From: Streptomyces sp. CNQ-509
GTDB taxonomy: Bacteria > Actinomycetota > Actinomycetes > Streptomycetales > Streptomycetaceae
Assembly (NCBI RefSeq): GCF_001011035.1
Contig: NZ_CP011492.1
Location: 2,115,501-2,179,500 of the forward strand
Reading direction: 5' to 3'
Length of the DNA: 64,000 nucleotides
Notes under the pieces: generated by a model
The model's input: the letters and a program-made list of their open reading frames with translations, nothing else
Databases searched by the model: none
What the model was told of the DNA's origin: nothing
In this document: positions 25,324 through 35,450 of the stretch, in pieces
Numbering within the stretch: the first letter of the stretch is position 1
Layout: the number at the start of each line of letters is the position of its first letter
Position numbers and translations under genes: made by a program

Positions 25324-27096
25324 ATGAGCGAGAAGTCACTCGTGGTGGGAGTCGTCGGCGCCGGGCCGCGCGGCCTTTCGGTGGTCGAGCGCCTCGCCGC
25401 GCACGCCGCGGGGCGCGCGGTGACCGTCCATTTGATCGACCCGCTGCCGCCGGGCGCGGGCCGGGAGTGGCGCACCGGGCAGGACCGCTCGCTGCTGCTG
25501 GACAGGACGGCGGGCCGGGTGACGGCGTTCGCCGGCGAGGGCGTGATGCCGGCGGACGCGCCGCAGCGCCGCGGGCCGGGACTGTACGAGTGGGCGCGGG
25601 CGCTGGCCCGTTCCGGAGCCGGCGGCGCGGACGCCGCCGAGGCGCGCCGGCTCGGCCCGGACTCGTATCCGACCCGGGCGCTCGCGGGCAGTTACTTCCG
25701 GTGGGTGTTCCGGCAGGTCGCCGTGGCGAGCGCGGAGTCCCTCGCGCTGCGGGTGCACGCGGCGCAGGCGGTGGCGCTGGACGACGGGCCCGGCGGCACC
25801 CAGGAGATCCGGCTCACCGGCGGCAGGCGGCTGACCGGCCTCGACGCCGTGGTGCTCGCGCAGGGCCGGATGCCGGTGCTGCCGACCGCGCGGGAGCGCG
25901 GGTACGCCGCGTTCGCCGCCGAGTTCGGCCTGGTCTACGTCGCGCCCGGGAACCCCGCGGACGCCGACCTGAGCGCGATCGCCCCCGGTGAGCCGGTCGT
26001 CCTGCGCGGTCTCGGGCTGAACTTCTTCGACTACCTGACGCTGCTGACCACCGGGCGCGGCGGCCGGTTCGACCGCGACCGGGACGGCCGGGTCACCTAC
26101 CGGCCGTCCGGCCGCGAGCCGCGGGTCCTGTGCGGTGCCCGCCGCGCGGTCCCGTACGGGACGGGCGGCGGGCACCGCAACGGCGGCGGCCGGCGCCTGC
26201 CGCGGGTGTTCACCGAGGAGCTGACCGCCCGGCTGCGCGCGCAGCACGACGGGCCGCTCGACTTCCGCGAGTCCCTGTGGCCGCTCATCGCCCGGGAGAT
26301 GGAGTCCGCGTACTACACCGCGCTGCTCCCCGGCCGCGACCGGCCGGAGCGGGCGCCGGTGCTCCACGGCGTCCGCCCGGGTGCCGGTCCCCGCGGGGGC
26401 GCCGCGGGCGGGCCGGTCGAGGCCGCCCTCGACGTGCTGCACGACCTGCGCGACGAGGTCCGGCTCGCGGTCGACCACGCGGGTCTGGGCGGCGAGTCGC
26501 GCCGCCGCGACCTCGACGGCTGGTTCGCCCCGCTCGGCACCTACCTCTCCGGCGGCCCCGCGGCCCGCCGGACCGAGGAGCTGATCGCGCTCGTCCGCGC
26601 GGGCGTGGCCCGGATCGTGGGCCCGGGGATGCAGGTGGCGGCCGACCGGGAGGCGGGCACGTTCGCCTGCGAGTCGCCGTGGGTCAGTGGCTCGCGCGAG
26701 ACCGCCCGGGTGCTCGTCGAGGGCCGGCTGCCCGGCGTCGATCTGCGCCGCACCGCCGACCCGCTGCTGCGGCACCTGCTCGACACCGGGCAGTGCCGCC
26801 CGTACGGGCTGGGCCCCGGCAGGACCGGCTACGTCGCGGGCGGACTCGCCGTCACGGGGCGGCCGTTCCACGTCGTGGACGGCGACGGGGCGCCGCACCC
26901 GCGGCGGTTCGCCGTGGGCGTGCCCACGGAGTCCGCGGACGGGGTCACCGCGGCGGCGATCCGCCCGGCGGTGGGCTCGGCGACGCTCACCGACACCGAC
27001 GCCATCGCCCGCGCCGTCCTCGCCCCGGCGGGACCGCCTCCGCGCGGGCGCGACGACCGCAGCAACCGCCGGGCGGAAGAAGCGCGGCGGGGCTGA
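25324..27096 (+). CDS. FAD/NAD(P)-binding oxidoreductase-like protein
   Basis: A 590-aa flavin/nicotinamide-binding protein of the NAD_binding_9-like group. It begins with a dinucleotide-binding loop VVGAGPRGLSVVERLAA and later has LRGLGLNFFDYLTLLTTGRG, both typical of the group, and a C-terminal FAVGVPTESADGV segment. Reaction unknown; relatives are often described as FAD-dependent oxidoreductases or N-hydroxylase-like proteins. ATG 25324 follows GGAGAGGGAG. It is the last rightward gene of the cluster and is followed by a strong hairpin. Confidence 0.8.
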   Translation: MSEKSLVVGVVGAGPRGLSVVERLAAHAAGRAVTVHLIDPLPPGAGREWRTGQDRSLLLDRTAGRVTAFAGEGVMPADAPQRRGPGLYEWARALARSGAGGADAAEARRLGPDSYPTRALAGSYFRWVFRQVAVASAESLALRVHAAQAVALDDGPGGTQEIRLTGGRRLTGLDAVVLAQGRMPVLPTARERGYAAFAAEFGLVYVAPGNPADADLSAIAPGEPVVLRGLGLNFFDYLTLLTTGRGGRFDRDRDGRVTYRPSGREPRVLCGARRAVPYGTGGGHRNGGGRRLPRVFTEELTARLRAQHDGPLDFRESLWPLIAREMESAYYTALLPGRDRPERAPVLHGVRPGAGPRGGAAGGPVEAALDVLHDLRDEVRLAVDHAGLGGESRRRDLDGWFAPLGTYLSGGPAARRTEELIALVRAGVARIVGPGMQVAADREAGTFACESPWVSGSRETARVLVEGRLPGVDLRRTADPLLRHLLDTGQCRPYGLGPGRTGYVAGGLAVTGRPFHVVDGDGAPHPRRFAVGVPTESADGVTAAAIRPAVGSATLTDTDAIARAVLAPAGPPPRGRDDRSNRRAEEARRG

Positions 27097-27152
27097 GCCG
27101 GGTGCCGGGCACCACCACCGCACGGGGGTGCCCGGCCCCCGGACAGGAACCG

Positions 27153-27182
27153 CCGGCCCCCGCGCCGTCGCGCGGGGGCCGG
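27153..27182. terminator. Strong GC hairpin between convergent genes
   Basis: Perfect 13-bp stem CCGGCCCCCGCGC (27153-27165) / GCGCGGGGGCCGG (27170-27182) with loop CGTC. It lies between the rightward FAD protein gene and the leftward LuxR gene and can serve both. Confidence 0.8.
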
Positions 27183-27249
27183 TGCTCCCTGTCGTACGGA
27201 TCCGCCTGCCCGGGCGGCCCGCCGCCTGCGGGCTACGGGCGCGGGGGCT

Positions 27250-29514
27250 TCAGCCCGAGAGCCGGGCGGTGGCGCGGCCCTGCACGATGCGGGCCACGTG
27301 CACCCGGGACGGGCAGTCGAGCCGCTGCATGACCTGCCGCAGGTGGTTGACCACCGTCCACTCGGACAGCTCCAGCGCGCGGGCGATCTGCCGGTTCGTC
27401 ATCCCCTCGGCCACCAGCTCCGCCACCTGGAGCTGACGGTGCGTCAGCCGCTCAAGACCGCCCGCGGGCGCGGCCTCCGCCTCCTCCCGCGCGGCCTCCG
27501 CCAGCGCGGCGCGCGCGGCGAGGAGCATGCCCCCGTGGCCGTCGGGGGCCGCGGGCTCCGGCGCCCCCTGCGGCGGGTCGTCGCCGCGCTCCGGGATCCG
27601 GTCGGCCAGCGCGCCCAGCCGCCGGTACGCCTCCCCGCCGGCCGGCACCGTCCCGGCGGCCGCGAGCAGCACGGCGCGGACGTCCCGTACCGGCGCGGCG
27701 TGCGCCAGCAGCAGTTCCACTGCCTCGCCTGCCCCGGCCCGGGCCCGGGCGTGGCCGCGCTGCGCCACCGCAAGCGCGGCCAGCGTCAGCGCCGCCTGCC
27801 GCGGCTCGCCCAGCTCCAGCAGCCCGCGCGCCGCCTTCACCAGCGGCTCCTCCGGCTGCCGCCGGCCGACGGCGGCGCGCGCGGCGGCGAGCGTACGCAG
27901 TACGCGGGCGGCCGCGACCGTGCCGCCCGGGGCACGCTTGCCGGCGAGCGCGAACTCGGCCTGCTGGAGGGCGCCCACGGCGTCGCCGCGGCCCAGCATC
28001 AGCTCGGCGCGGAGCGCCGCGGCGCGGGCGGCGGCGTCGAGGGAGCGGCCGAGGCGTTCGATGTACGCCTCGGCGCGTGCCCAGTCGCCTTCCGTCAGGG
28101 CCCAGCGGGCCGCGGCCTCCGTGGCCTGGGCGCCCTCGGCGCCCGTGAGCGCCGCCAGGGAGCCGTCGAGCAGTGCGCCCGCGGTGCCGAGGAGGTCGTG
28201 TACGGTCCACGCCTCCTCCAGCGCCAGCAGCATCCGGGCTGCCGCGGCGTGCTCGCCTGTCTCCTGGTTCAGCCGGGCGATCGCGAACAGATCGGGCGTG
28301 CGCTCGGCCACCAGCTCCAGCCAGTACGCGCGCTCCTTCGGCAGCCGCAGCCCCTGCCGGGCCTGGAGCGCGAACTCCAGCGTGTGCGCGGCGTGCCGCG
28401 CCCGGGTGGCCGCCAGGTCCGCGGGGTCCGCGGCCAGCCGCGCGCGGTAGTGCTGACGGGTGGCGCGGAACATCCGGAACTCGGGCTCCGCGCCCTCGCG
28501 CTTGACGCTGTGCAGCAGGCTCTTGCGGACCAGCGCGTCCAGTCCCTGCACGGTCTGCGCCCAGGTGAGGCCGGCGACCTGCTGGGCCACGGCCAGGTCG
28601 AAGGCGCCCTCGCAGACCGAGAGACGGCGCAGCAGTTGCAGCTCGCCGGCGGTGAGCGCCGCGTCTCCCCAGGAGAGCGCGGCGTCCATGGAGCCGTGCC
28701 GGGAGGGTACGTCCACCAGCCTTCTGCTGTAGAGCTGTTCGCCGTCGCGTATGCGCTGGAGCATCCGGCGCGGGCTGAGGGCGCCGACCGCGCGGGCGGC
28801 TTCCTCCACCGCCAGCGGCACGCCCTCCAGGAGTGCGCAGATCTCCGCGATGCCGTCGCGGTCCGCGGCGGAGGTGACGGCCCAGCGGTAGTGCGGCTGG
28901 AGGCGGGCGACGAACAGCCGCGCCGCGTCGGACGCCGCGGACGGTCCCGCCGCCCCGGCGGCGCCGGTGGCCAGCGGGCCGAGCGGGAAGATCCGCTCGG
29001 CGTGGATGTCGAGCGCGACCCGGCTGGTGAACACCACGCACAGCCTGGGGATGCGCCGCAGCAGCACGGCGATGTCCCCGGCGACGGCGCGGGCGGCCAG
29101 GTCCCCGTTGTCGAGGACGAGCAGCAGCTCGCGGTCGGCCGCGCGGTCGGCGAGCGCCGTCCAGGCCGCCTCCCGGGCGTCGCCGTCCGGCGGCCGGCTC
29201 AGTGCCGCCGCGACCCGCGTCCAGACGCCGTCCGCGTCGGCGGCGGCGGCCAGGTCCACGCTCACCGCGGCGCTGGGGTCCGTGCCGGTACGGTCCGCGA
29301 GCGCGGCGCGTACGAGGGCGCTCTTGCCCACGCCCGCCAGGCCGGTGACCGTCAGCAGCCGGCAGCCGGGGGCCGCCAGCCTGGCCCGGACGTCGGCGAT
29401 CTCCTGCTCCCGGCCGATCAGGGTGTCGTGGAGCCCCGGAGGCCCCTCGGGAGCGAGGTCGGCGTCCCACTCGCCGGGTGCCGTAGAGCGGGTCAGTTCC
29501 ACGAGAATGCTCAC
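27250..29514 (-). CDS. LuxR-family regulator with NTPase domain
   Basis: Large DNA-binding regulator (754 aa). The N-terminal STAND-type ATPase has a Walker A GLAGVGKS (58-65) and a Walker B-like LLLVLDNGD; a helical repeat region fills the middle; the C-terminus is a LuxR helix-turn-helix (LTHRQLQVAELVAEGMTNRQ, then LSEWTVVNHLRQVMQRL). There is no receiver domain. GTG 29514 has GGGGG 7 nt upstream. It follows the histidine kinase gene by 270 bp in the same direction, but lacks the phospho-acceptor domain expected of a cognate regulator. Confidence 0.86.
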   Translation of the reverse strand: MSILVELTRSTAPGEWDADLAPEGPPGLHDTLIGREQEIADVRARLAAPGCRLLTVTGLAGVGKSALVRAALADRTGTDPSAAVSVDLAAAADADGVWTRVAAALSRPPDGDAREAAWTALADRAADRELLLVLDNGDLAARAVAGDIAVLLRRIPRLCVVFTSRVALDIHAERIFPLGPLATGAAGAAGPSAASDAARLFVARLQPHYRWAVTSAADRDGIAEICALLEGVPLAVEEAARAVGALSPRRMLQRIRDGEQLYSRRLVDVPSRHGSMDAALSWGDAALTAGELQLLRRLSVCEGAFDLAVAQQVAGLTWAQTVQGLDALVRKSLLHSVKREGAEPEFRMFRATRQHYRARLAADPADLAATRARHAAHTLEFALQARQGLRLPKERAYWLELVAERTPDLFAIARLNQETGEHAAAARMLLALEEAWTVHDLLGTAGALLDGSLAALTGAEGAQATEAAARWALTEGDWARAEAYIERLGRSLDAAARAAALRAELMLGRGDAVGALQQAEFALAGKRAPGGTVAAARVLRTLAAARAAVGRRQPEEPLVKAARGLLELGEPRQAALTLAALAVAQRGHARARAGAGEAVELLLAHAAPVRDVRAVLLAAAGTVPAGGEAYRRLGALADRIPERGDDPPQGAPEPAAPDGHGGMLLAARAALAEAAREEAEAAPAGGLERLTHRQLQVAELVAEGMTNRQIARALELSEWTVVNHLRQVMQRLDCPSRVHVARIVQGRATARLSG

Positions 29515-29784
29515 CAGATTGCCCCCTTGGCAGCGTCGATCAGGTGGTCCCCCGAGAGCACCAACAACGTCGCCTCTTTCCGGTGCATCTCATCTCCCCG
29601 CATCGCGTGACCAGCGTGCGCTCCGCACATCCAGAACCGCTGAAGGATCGGTGGAAGAGCAGGCCCGGTCACGCGTATCCGCGCAGGTGCGCCCGCAGGC
29701 GGGGGGCCGGCGGGCGGGGGTGCCCCGGCGGCGGGCGGCCCCGGCCGCGTACGGCAGCCGGAAGGCGGCGGTGCCGCGGCCGGC

Positions 29785-31005
<1,221 letters not shown>

Positions 31006-31432
31006 GCGGTTCTTCCTCACCCGGACGGCCCGGTCGTGTCGTCGCGGGGAGGGGCTCCGGGCGACGGTGGAAGCCCCGCCGGGCAGCCCTTGGGGGTGCC
31101 GCCCGGCGGGGCGGGGACCGCGGGTTCCGGCCGGGGGAACCGGAGCCCGCAGGCTGGTGGGTTGAGCACCGCGCCGGCCGCCGGACGCCGCCCGTCGCGG
31201 ACCCGGCCGGGGGGAGCGGGCCCGCACAGGAGGCGGACGCGCCGCCGCTACCCGGACACCTCCCCCACCCGTTCGGGACGACTGATGTTCCCGTGCTCGT
31301 ACGTACCCAGCGTCCCGGCAGCCCGGGCAGGTGTCCTCGCTCCCGCGACCGAGACCGGCGCTACTGCCCCGGGCGGCCCGGGCGGGCCGCTACTCCCGCG
31401 GGAGTACCCGCCGGTAGTAGTGCGTCTCCCGG
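31006..31432. other. Intergenic region between GNAT and histidine kinase genes
   Basis: 427 bp, no convincing gene. It contains a GC hairpin CCCCGCCGGGC (31074-31084) / GCCCGGCGGGG (31101-31111) and a perfect 16-bp palindrome TACTCCCGCGGGAGTA (31391-31406) just past the GNAT stop. The kinase promoter should lie here. Confidence 0.45.
31391..31406. promoter_or_regulatory. 16-bp perfect palindrome downstream of GNAT gene
   Basis: TACTCCCGCGGGAGTA is a perfect palindrome with no loop and no T-run, so it looks more like a protein-binding site than a terminator, although termination cannot be excluded. Confidence 0.35.
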
Positions 31433-31885
31433 TCAGCCGCCGGGGGTGAGCTTCCTGGTCATCACCACGTGCGGACCGACGCCCTCGATGTCGAACTCGG
31501 CGCCGCGCACCTCGAAGCCGTGCTTCAGGTAGAAACCGGCCGCCGAGGTACGGGCGTTGCACCAGACCAGGTGCGCGTCGCGGGCCGCGGCCTCGGCGAG
31601 CCCCGCGGCCAGGACGGCGACGCCGTAGCCCCGCCCGCGGACGGCGGGCGCGCTGGCCATGCCGCGGAAGCGGTAGGCGGGGGTGCCGTCGCCGGGGAGG
31701 AGTTCGGGGCAGAAGGAGACGCAGGCCGCGAGCGCGCCCCGCTCGTCGTACGCGGCGAGGTGGAAGGCGCCCGGCGCGCCGTCCTCCGCGAACTCCGCCT
31801 CGGCGGGCGGGCGTCCGGGCAGCAGCACGGAGTGGCGCAGTGCGAAGATCTCGGCGACGTCGACCCGGGCGGTGCGGATGGCCAT
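31433..31885 (-). CDS. GNAT-family N-acetyltransferase
   Basis: A 150-aa acetyl-CoA-dependent acyltransferase. The acetyl-CoA-binding motif A is visible as ASAPAVRGRGYGVAVLAAGL (consensus Q/RxxGxG/A), followed by the motif-B region AGFYLKHGFEVRG typical of GNAT enzymes. Small size and no extra domain give no clue to substrate. ATG 31885 has no strong ribosome site, so the start is provisional. It stands alone, leftward, between the kinase and flavoprotein genes. Confidence 0.85.
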   Translation of the reverse strand: MAIRTARVDVAEIFALRHSVLLPGRPPAEAEFAEDGAPGAFHLAAYDERGALAACVSFCPELLPGDGTPAYRFRGMASAPAVRGRGYGVAVLAAGLAEAAARDAHLVWCNARTSAAGFYLKHGFEVRGAEFDIEGVGPHVVMTRKLTPGG

Positions 31886-32026
31886 GCGCCGAGCATAGGC
31901 CGGGCCCGCGGGACTCCCGCCGGGCGGGGGGCGTTGCCCGTACGGCGGCGCCCTCTCCGCCGCACGCCTCGGGCCCGCGACCGTCAGGTGGACGGACGGC
32001 GGGCCCGCCGCGGCACGGTCCGCTCC

Positions 32027-33292
32027 CTACGCGATCAGGTCCGCCAGCGGCACCGCCGGGTCGCCCAGGCGCTCCGCATCGACCCGGGCGCCGGAGCGGA
32101 CCAGGTTCTGGATGCCCTCGGTGACGTCCCACACGTTCATGTTCATGCCCGCGAGCACCCGGCCCTCCTTGAGCCAGAAGGCGACGAACTCCCGCCGCCC
32201 CACGTCCCCGCGGCACACCACCTGGTCGTACGAGCCGGGCGGCGCGTGCCCCGAGTACTCCAGGCCCATGTCGTACTGGTCGGAGAAGAAGTACGGCACC
32301 CGGTCGTACGTCACGTCCTGCCCGAGCATGGCGCGGGCCGCGGCCGGGCCGCCGTTGAGCGCGTTCGCCCAGTGCTCCACCCGCAGCCGGCCGCCCCCGG
32401 CGGCGGGGTGGAGGAAGGAGGCGACGTCGCCGGTGGCGTAGACGTCGGGGTCGGAGGTGCGCAGCGAGGCGTCGGTGGCGATGCCGCCGCCCTCCGCGCG
32501 GGGCGCGACGTCGAGCCCGGCGGCCTCGGCGAGCGCGGTGCGCGGGGCGGCGCCGATGGCGGCCAGCACGTCGTGCGCCGGGTGCTCCTCGCCGTCGTCG
32601 GTGAGCGCGGCCAGCACCATGCCGTCCTTGCCGGTGATCGCGGTGAGCCGGGCGCCGAAGTGGAACTTCACCCCGTGCTCGCCGTGCAGGTCGGCGAAGA
32701 CCTGGCCGATCTCCGGGCCGAGCACCCGGTGCAGCGGCGTGGGCTCCGGCTCGACGACCGTGACCTCCGCCCCGTACGTGCGCGCCGCCGCGGCGACCTC
32801 CAGGCCGATCCAGCCGGCGCCCGCGATGACGAGCTGGCCGTTGTCCCGGCCGAGGGCGGCGAGGACGCCGCGCAGCAGCTCGGCGTGGGCGAGGCGGCGC
32901 AGGTGGTGGACGCCGGCGAGGTCGGTGCCGGGGATGTCGAGGCGGCGGGGCTCGGCGCCGGTGGCCAGGAGGAGCTTGTCGTAGTGCACCCGGGTGCCGT
33001 CGCCGAGGCTCACGGTCTTCGCGGCGCGGTCGAGCGCGGTGACCGTCTGCCCGAGGTGCAGTTCGACCTCCGCCTCCGCGTACCAGCCGGACGGCTGCGC
33101 GAAGACGCTGTCGCGCTCTTCCTTGCCGAGGAGGTAGCCCTTGGACAGCGGCGGTCGCTCGTACGGGTGGTCGCGCTCGTCGCCGATGAGGATGACCCGG
33201 CCGGTGAACCCTTCCGATCGCAGCGTCTCTGCTGCTTTCGCACCGGCCAGTCCTCCACCGACGATGACGAACGTCTGATGTGCGTCGACCAC
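32027..33292 (-). CDS. FAD-dependent NAD(P)H:ferredoxin/rubredoxin reductase-like protein
   Basis: A 421-aa flavoprotein of the pyridine-nucleotide-disulphide reductase fold that typically passes electrons from NAD(P)H to a ferredoxin or a Rieske or P450 system. The FAD motif is FVIVGGGLAGAKAAETLR, the NAD motif is LVIAGAGWIGLEVAAAAR, and the second FAD motif is DPDVYATGDVA. A C-terminal reductase domain follows. GTG 33292 has AGGAGG 7 nt upstream. No ferredoxin, P450 or oxygenase gene is nearby, so the partner is unknown. Confidence 0.87.
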   Translation of the reverse strand: MVDAHQTFVIVGGGLAGAKAAETLRSEGFTGRVILIGDERDHPYERPPLSKGYLLGKEERDSVFAQPSGWYAEAEVELHLGQTVTALDRAAKTVSLGDGTRVHYDKLLLATGAEPRRLDIPGTDLAGVHHLRRLAHAELLRGVLAALGRDNGQLVIAGAGWIGLEVAAAARTYGAEVTVVEPEPTPLHRVLGPEIGQVFADLHGEHGVKFHFGARLTAITGKDGMVLAALTDDGEEHPAHDVLAAIGAAPRTALAEAAGLDVAPRAEGGGIATDASLRTSDPDVYATGDVASFLHPAAGGGRLRVEHWANALNGGPAAARAMLGQDVTYDRVPYFFSDQYDMGLEYSGHAPPGSYDQVVCRGDVGRREFVAFWLKEGRVLAGMNMNVWDVTEGIQNLVRSGARVDAERLGDPAVPLADLIA

Positions 33293-33680
33293 TTCACGCC
33301 TCCTAGTCCCTGGCCCCGACCATCCATTTTGCCGTGTCCTCGGCTGCGTTGCCGACACCGCGAGCCTCCCGCACCGGGGCGTGACGGCGGAAGGGGGAGG
33401 CGCGCCAGGGCTGGGCGGACGGGCGGGGCGGCGGACGGGACGGGCGGGACCCGGGGCGGGCCGCGAGCGGCGGCGGTGCAGGGGCGGGTGGTGGGAGAAC
33501 GGGCTGGTGGGGGCGGTGACGGGCGGGTACGGGGGCGGGGCGGGACCTCGGTACGCGACCAGGGGCGCTCCGGCCTCCCCGCCCGCCCCCGTGCCCGACG
33601 GTGCGCCGGTGGCCGGAACTCGCCGTTCACCCCGGCGGCGGTCGTGGCGCCGGGGGCGCACCGCCGCCGCGTGCGGGGAG
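33293..33680. other. Intergenic G-rich tract with G-quadruplex-type runs
   Basis: 388 bp without a supported gene between dgt and the flavoprotein gene. The + strand from about 33375 to 33545 is extremely G-rich. Four-run motifs of the G3 type occur at 33408-33428, 33481-33503 and 33509-33544. On the transcribed (minus) strand the same region is C-rich. Confidence 0.6.
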
Positions 33681-34961
33681 CTACCCGGTCAGCCGGGCGT
33701 GCAGCCGCCGCGCCGCCGCGTCCGTCAGCGCCGCGATCTGGTCCACCACCGCCCGCAGCCGCCCGGCGTCGTCGGCGGCCTCCTCGTACAGCGCCCGGAA
33801 CTGCGGGTCCAGGCCCGCCGGCGCCCCCGCCGTCAGCGCCCCGGCCAGCTCCCCCAGCACCACCCGCTGGTCCGCGCGCAGCCGCGCCTGGTCGGGGCGC
33901 TGCATGACGAACCGGTCCGCGACCGCCTTGAGCACCGCGCACTCCAGCCGCTCCGCCCGCGGCACGATCAGCTCGGCGGCGTAGCGCGACAGCGCCCCCG
34001 TGCCGTAGGCGGCGCGCGTGGCGCCCTCGGCGGCGAGGCAGAACCGGCCGATGAGCTGGCTGGTGGCGTCCTTGAGACGGGCCTGCGCGGCGGCGGTGCC
34101 GTCGTAGCCGTGCGGCCACCACTCCTGGGCCAGCAGCCGGTCGAGCGCCTCGGCGAGTTCCGCGGCGTCCGTGCCCGGGGCGTACCGCCCGGCGGCGACG
34201 GCGAAGACCTCGGCCCGCTCGGGACCGGCGAGCAGCACCGCGGGGTCGAGGTGGCCGGCGTGCAGGCCGTCCTCGACGTCGTGGACGGAGTACGCCACGT
34301 CGTCGGACCAGTCCATGACCTGCGCCTCGAAGCAGGTGCGGCCCGCGGGACCGCCGGGCGCGCCCGCGCGCAGCCAGTCGAAGACCGGCCCGTCGTCGGG
34401 GTACACGCCGAACTTCACCGCGTCCGGGCCCGCCGGGTGGCCGCCGCGCCGCCAGGGGTATTTGGTGGCGGCGTCCAGGGCCGCCCGGGTGAGGTTCAGC
34501 CCGACGGACCTGCCGTCGTCGGTGAACCGCTTGGGCTCCAGCCGGGTGAGCAGCCGCAGCGACTGCGCGTTGCCCTCGAAGCCGCCGCAGGGCGCGGCCA
34601 GCTCGTCGAGCACCTGCTCGCCGTTGTGCCCGAACGGCGGGTGCCCGAGGTCGTGCGCCAGGCAGGCGGTCTCGACGAGGTCGGGGTCGCAGCCGAGCGC
34701 GGCGCCCAGCTCGCGGCCGACCTGAGCGCACTCCAGGGAGTGCGTGAGCCGGGTGCGGGGCGTGGCGTCGGCGAAGGTCAGGGCTTGGCCGCCCACGCCG
34801 TCGTCGCTCACGCCGGGCGTGACGACCTGGGTCTTGCCGGCGAGCCGGCGCAGCGCGGCGGAGTGCAGCACGCGGGCGCGGTCGCGCTGGAAGGCGGTGC
34901 GGCCGGGGCGCTTGTCGGGCTCGGGGGCCCAGCGTTCGAGGTCGGCGTCGGTGTACCCCAT
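33681..34961 (-). CDS. dgt: Deoxyguanosinetriphosphate triphosphohydrolase-like protein
   Basis: HD-domain hydrolase (426 aa) that removes triphosphate from dNTPs and helps control nucleotide pools. Metal-binding HD residues are visible in [25 protein letters not shown] and [18 protein letters not shown]. The N-terminal [20 protein letters not shown] is typical of actinobacterial Dgt. ATG 34961 starts the usual [11 protein letters not shown] sequence. In many actinobacteria dgt sits beside dnaG; here they share orientation but are 24 kb apart. Confidence 0.94.
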   Translation of the reverse strand: MGYTDADLERWAPEPDKRPGRTAFQRDRARVLHSAALRRLAGKTQVVTPGVSDDGVGGQALTFADATPRTRLTHSLECAQVGRELGAALGCDPDLVETACLAHDLGHPPFGHNGEQVLDELAAPCGGFEGNAQSLRLLTRLEPKRFTDDGRSVGLNLTRAALDAATKYPWRRGGHPAGPDAVKFGVYPDDGPVFDWLRAGAPGGPAGRTCFEAQVMDWSDDVAYSVHDVEDGLHAGHLDPAVLLAGPERAEVFAVAAGRYAPGTDAAELAEALDRLLAQEWWPHGYDGTAAAQARLKDATSQLIGRFCLAAEGATRAAYGTGALSRYAAELIVPRAERLECAVLKAVADRFVMQRPDQARLRADQRVVLGELAGALTAGAPAGLDPQFRALYEEAADDAGRLRAVVDQIAALTDAAARRLHARLTG

Positions 34962-35066
34962 GCACGGAACGGTAGCCGGGCCGGTGCGCGGGGGTTCGGG
35001 CGGTACGGGCCGGACGCCCCGGTTCGTACGGGATGGGCGCCTCCGATGCCGGTCGTGTGCCGTCCG

Positions 35067-35450
35067 CTACGCCGCCACCTCCGCGATCCGCGTCTCGTAC
35101 GCCGGCACCGCCACCTCCTCGTCGTCCAGGCACCGCCCCGTCGCCAGGTCGAACCGCTGCTTCAGCAGCGGCGACGCCACGAACGGCCGGCCCCCCTCCG
35201 CCGGGGGCGCCGATCCGAGCAGCCCCCGCGACAGCACGTACGCGCCGGTGAACGGGTCGCGGTTGCCGATCGCGTAGGCGTTGCCGGTGCGGCCGAGGAA
35301 GACGGCGACCTGAGTGCCGTCCGGCAGCAGCGCCGCGACGCCGCGGCCGCGGGTGAGCAGGGCGAGTTCGCACACCGGGTGCCAGCCGGCCGCGGTGCGG
35401 ATCTCGACGCGCAGGACGGTCCGGGCGGGCGCGTACGCCGTCGTGGTCAT
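35067..35450 (-). CDS. nirD: Nitrite reductase small subunit NirD
   Basis: Small Rieske-like subunit (127 aa) of the cytoplasmic NAD(P)H-dependent assimilatory nitrite reductase. It starts with VCELALLTRGRGVAALLPDG, continues NAYAIGNRDPFTGAYVLSRG and ends with LKQRFDLATGRCLDDEEVAV, the NirD pattern; the Rieske Cys/His ligands are absent, as usual for NirD. ATG 35450 overlaps the nirB stop by 4 nt (ATGA), so the subunits are made together. Confidence 0.93.
   Translation of the reverse strand: MTTTAYAPARTVLRVEIRTAAGWHPVCELALLTRGRGVAALLPDGTQVAVFLGRTGNAYAIGNRDPFTGAYVLSRGLLGSAPPAEGGRPFVASPLLKQRFDLATGRCLDDEEVAVPAYETRIAEVAA

Noticed and set aside
27250..29514. LuxR protein as cognate response regulator of the adjacent kinase
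   Set aside because: It has no receiver domain; the N-terminus is a Walker-type ATPase, so phosphotransfer from the kinase is not supported.
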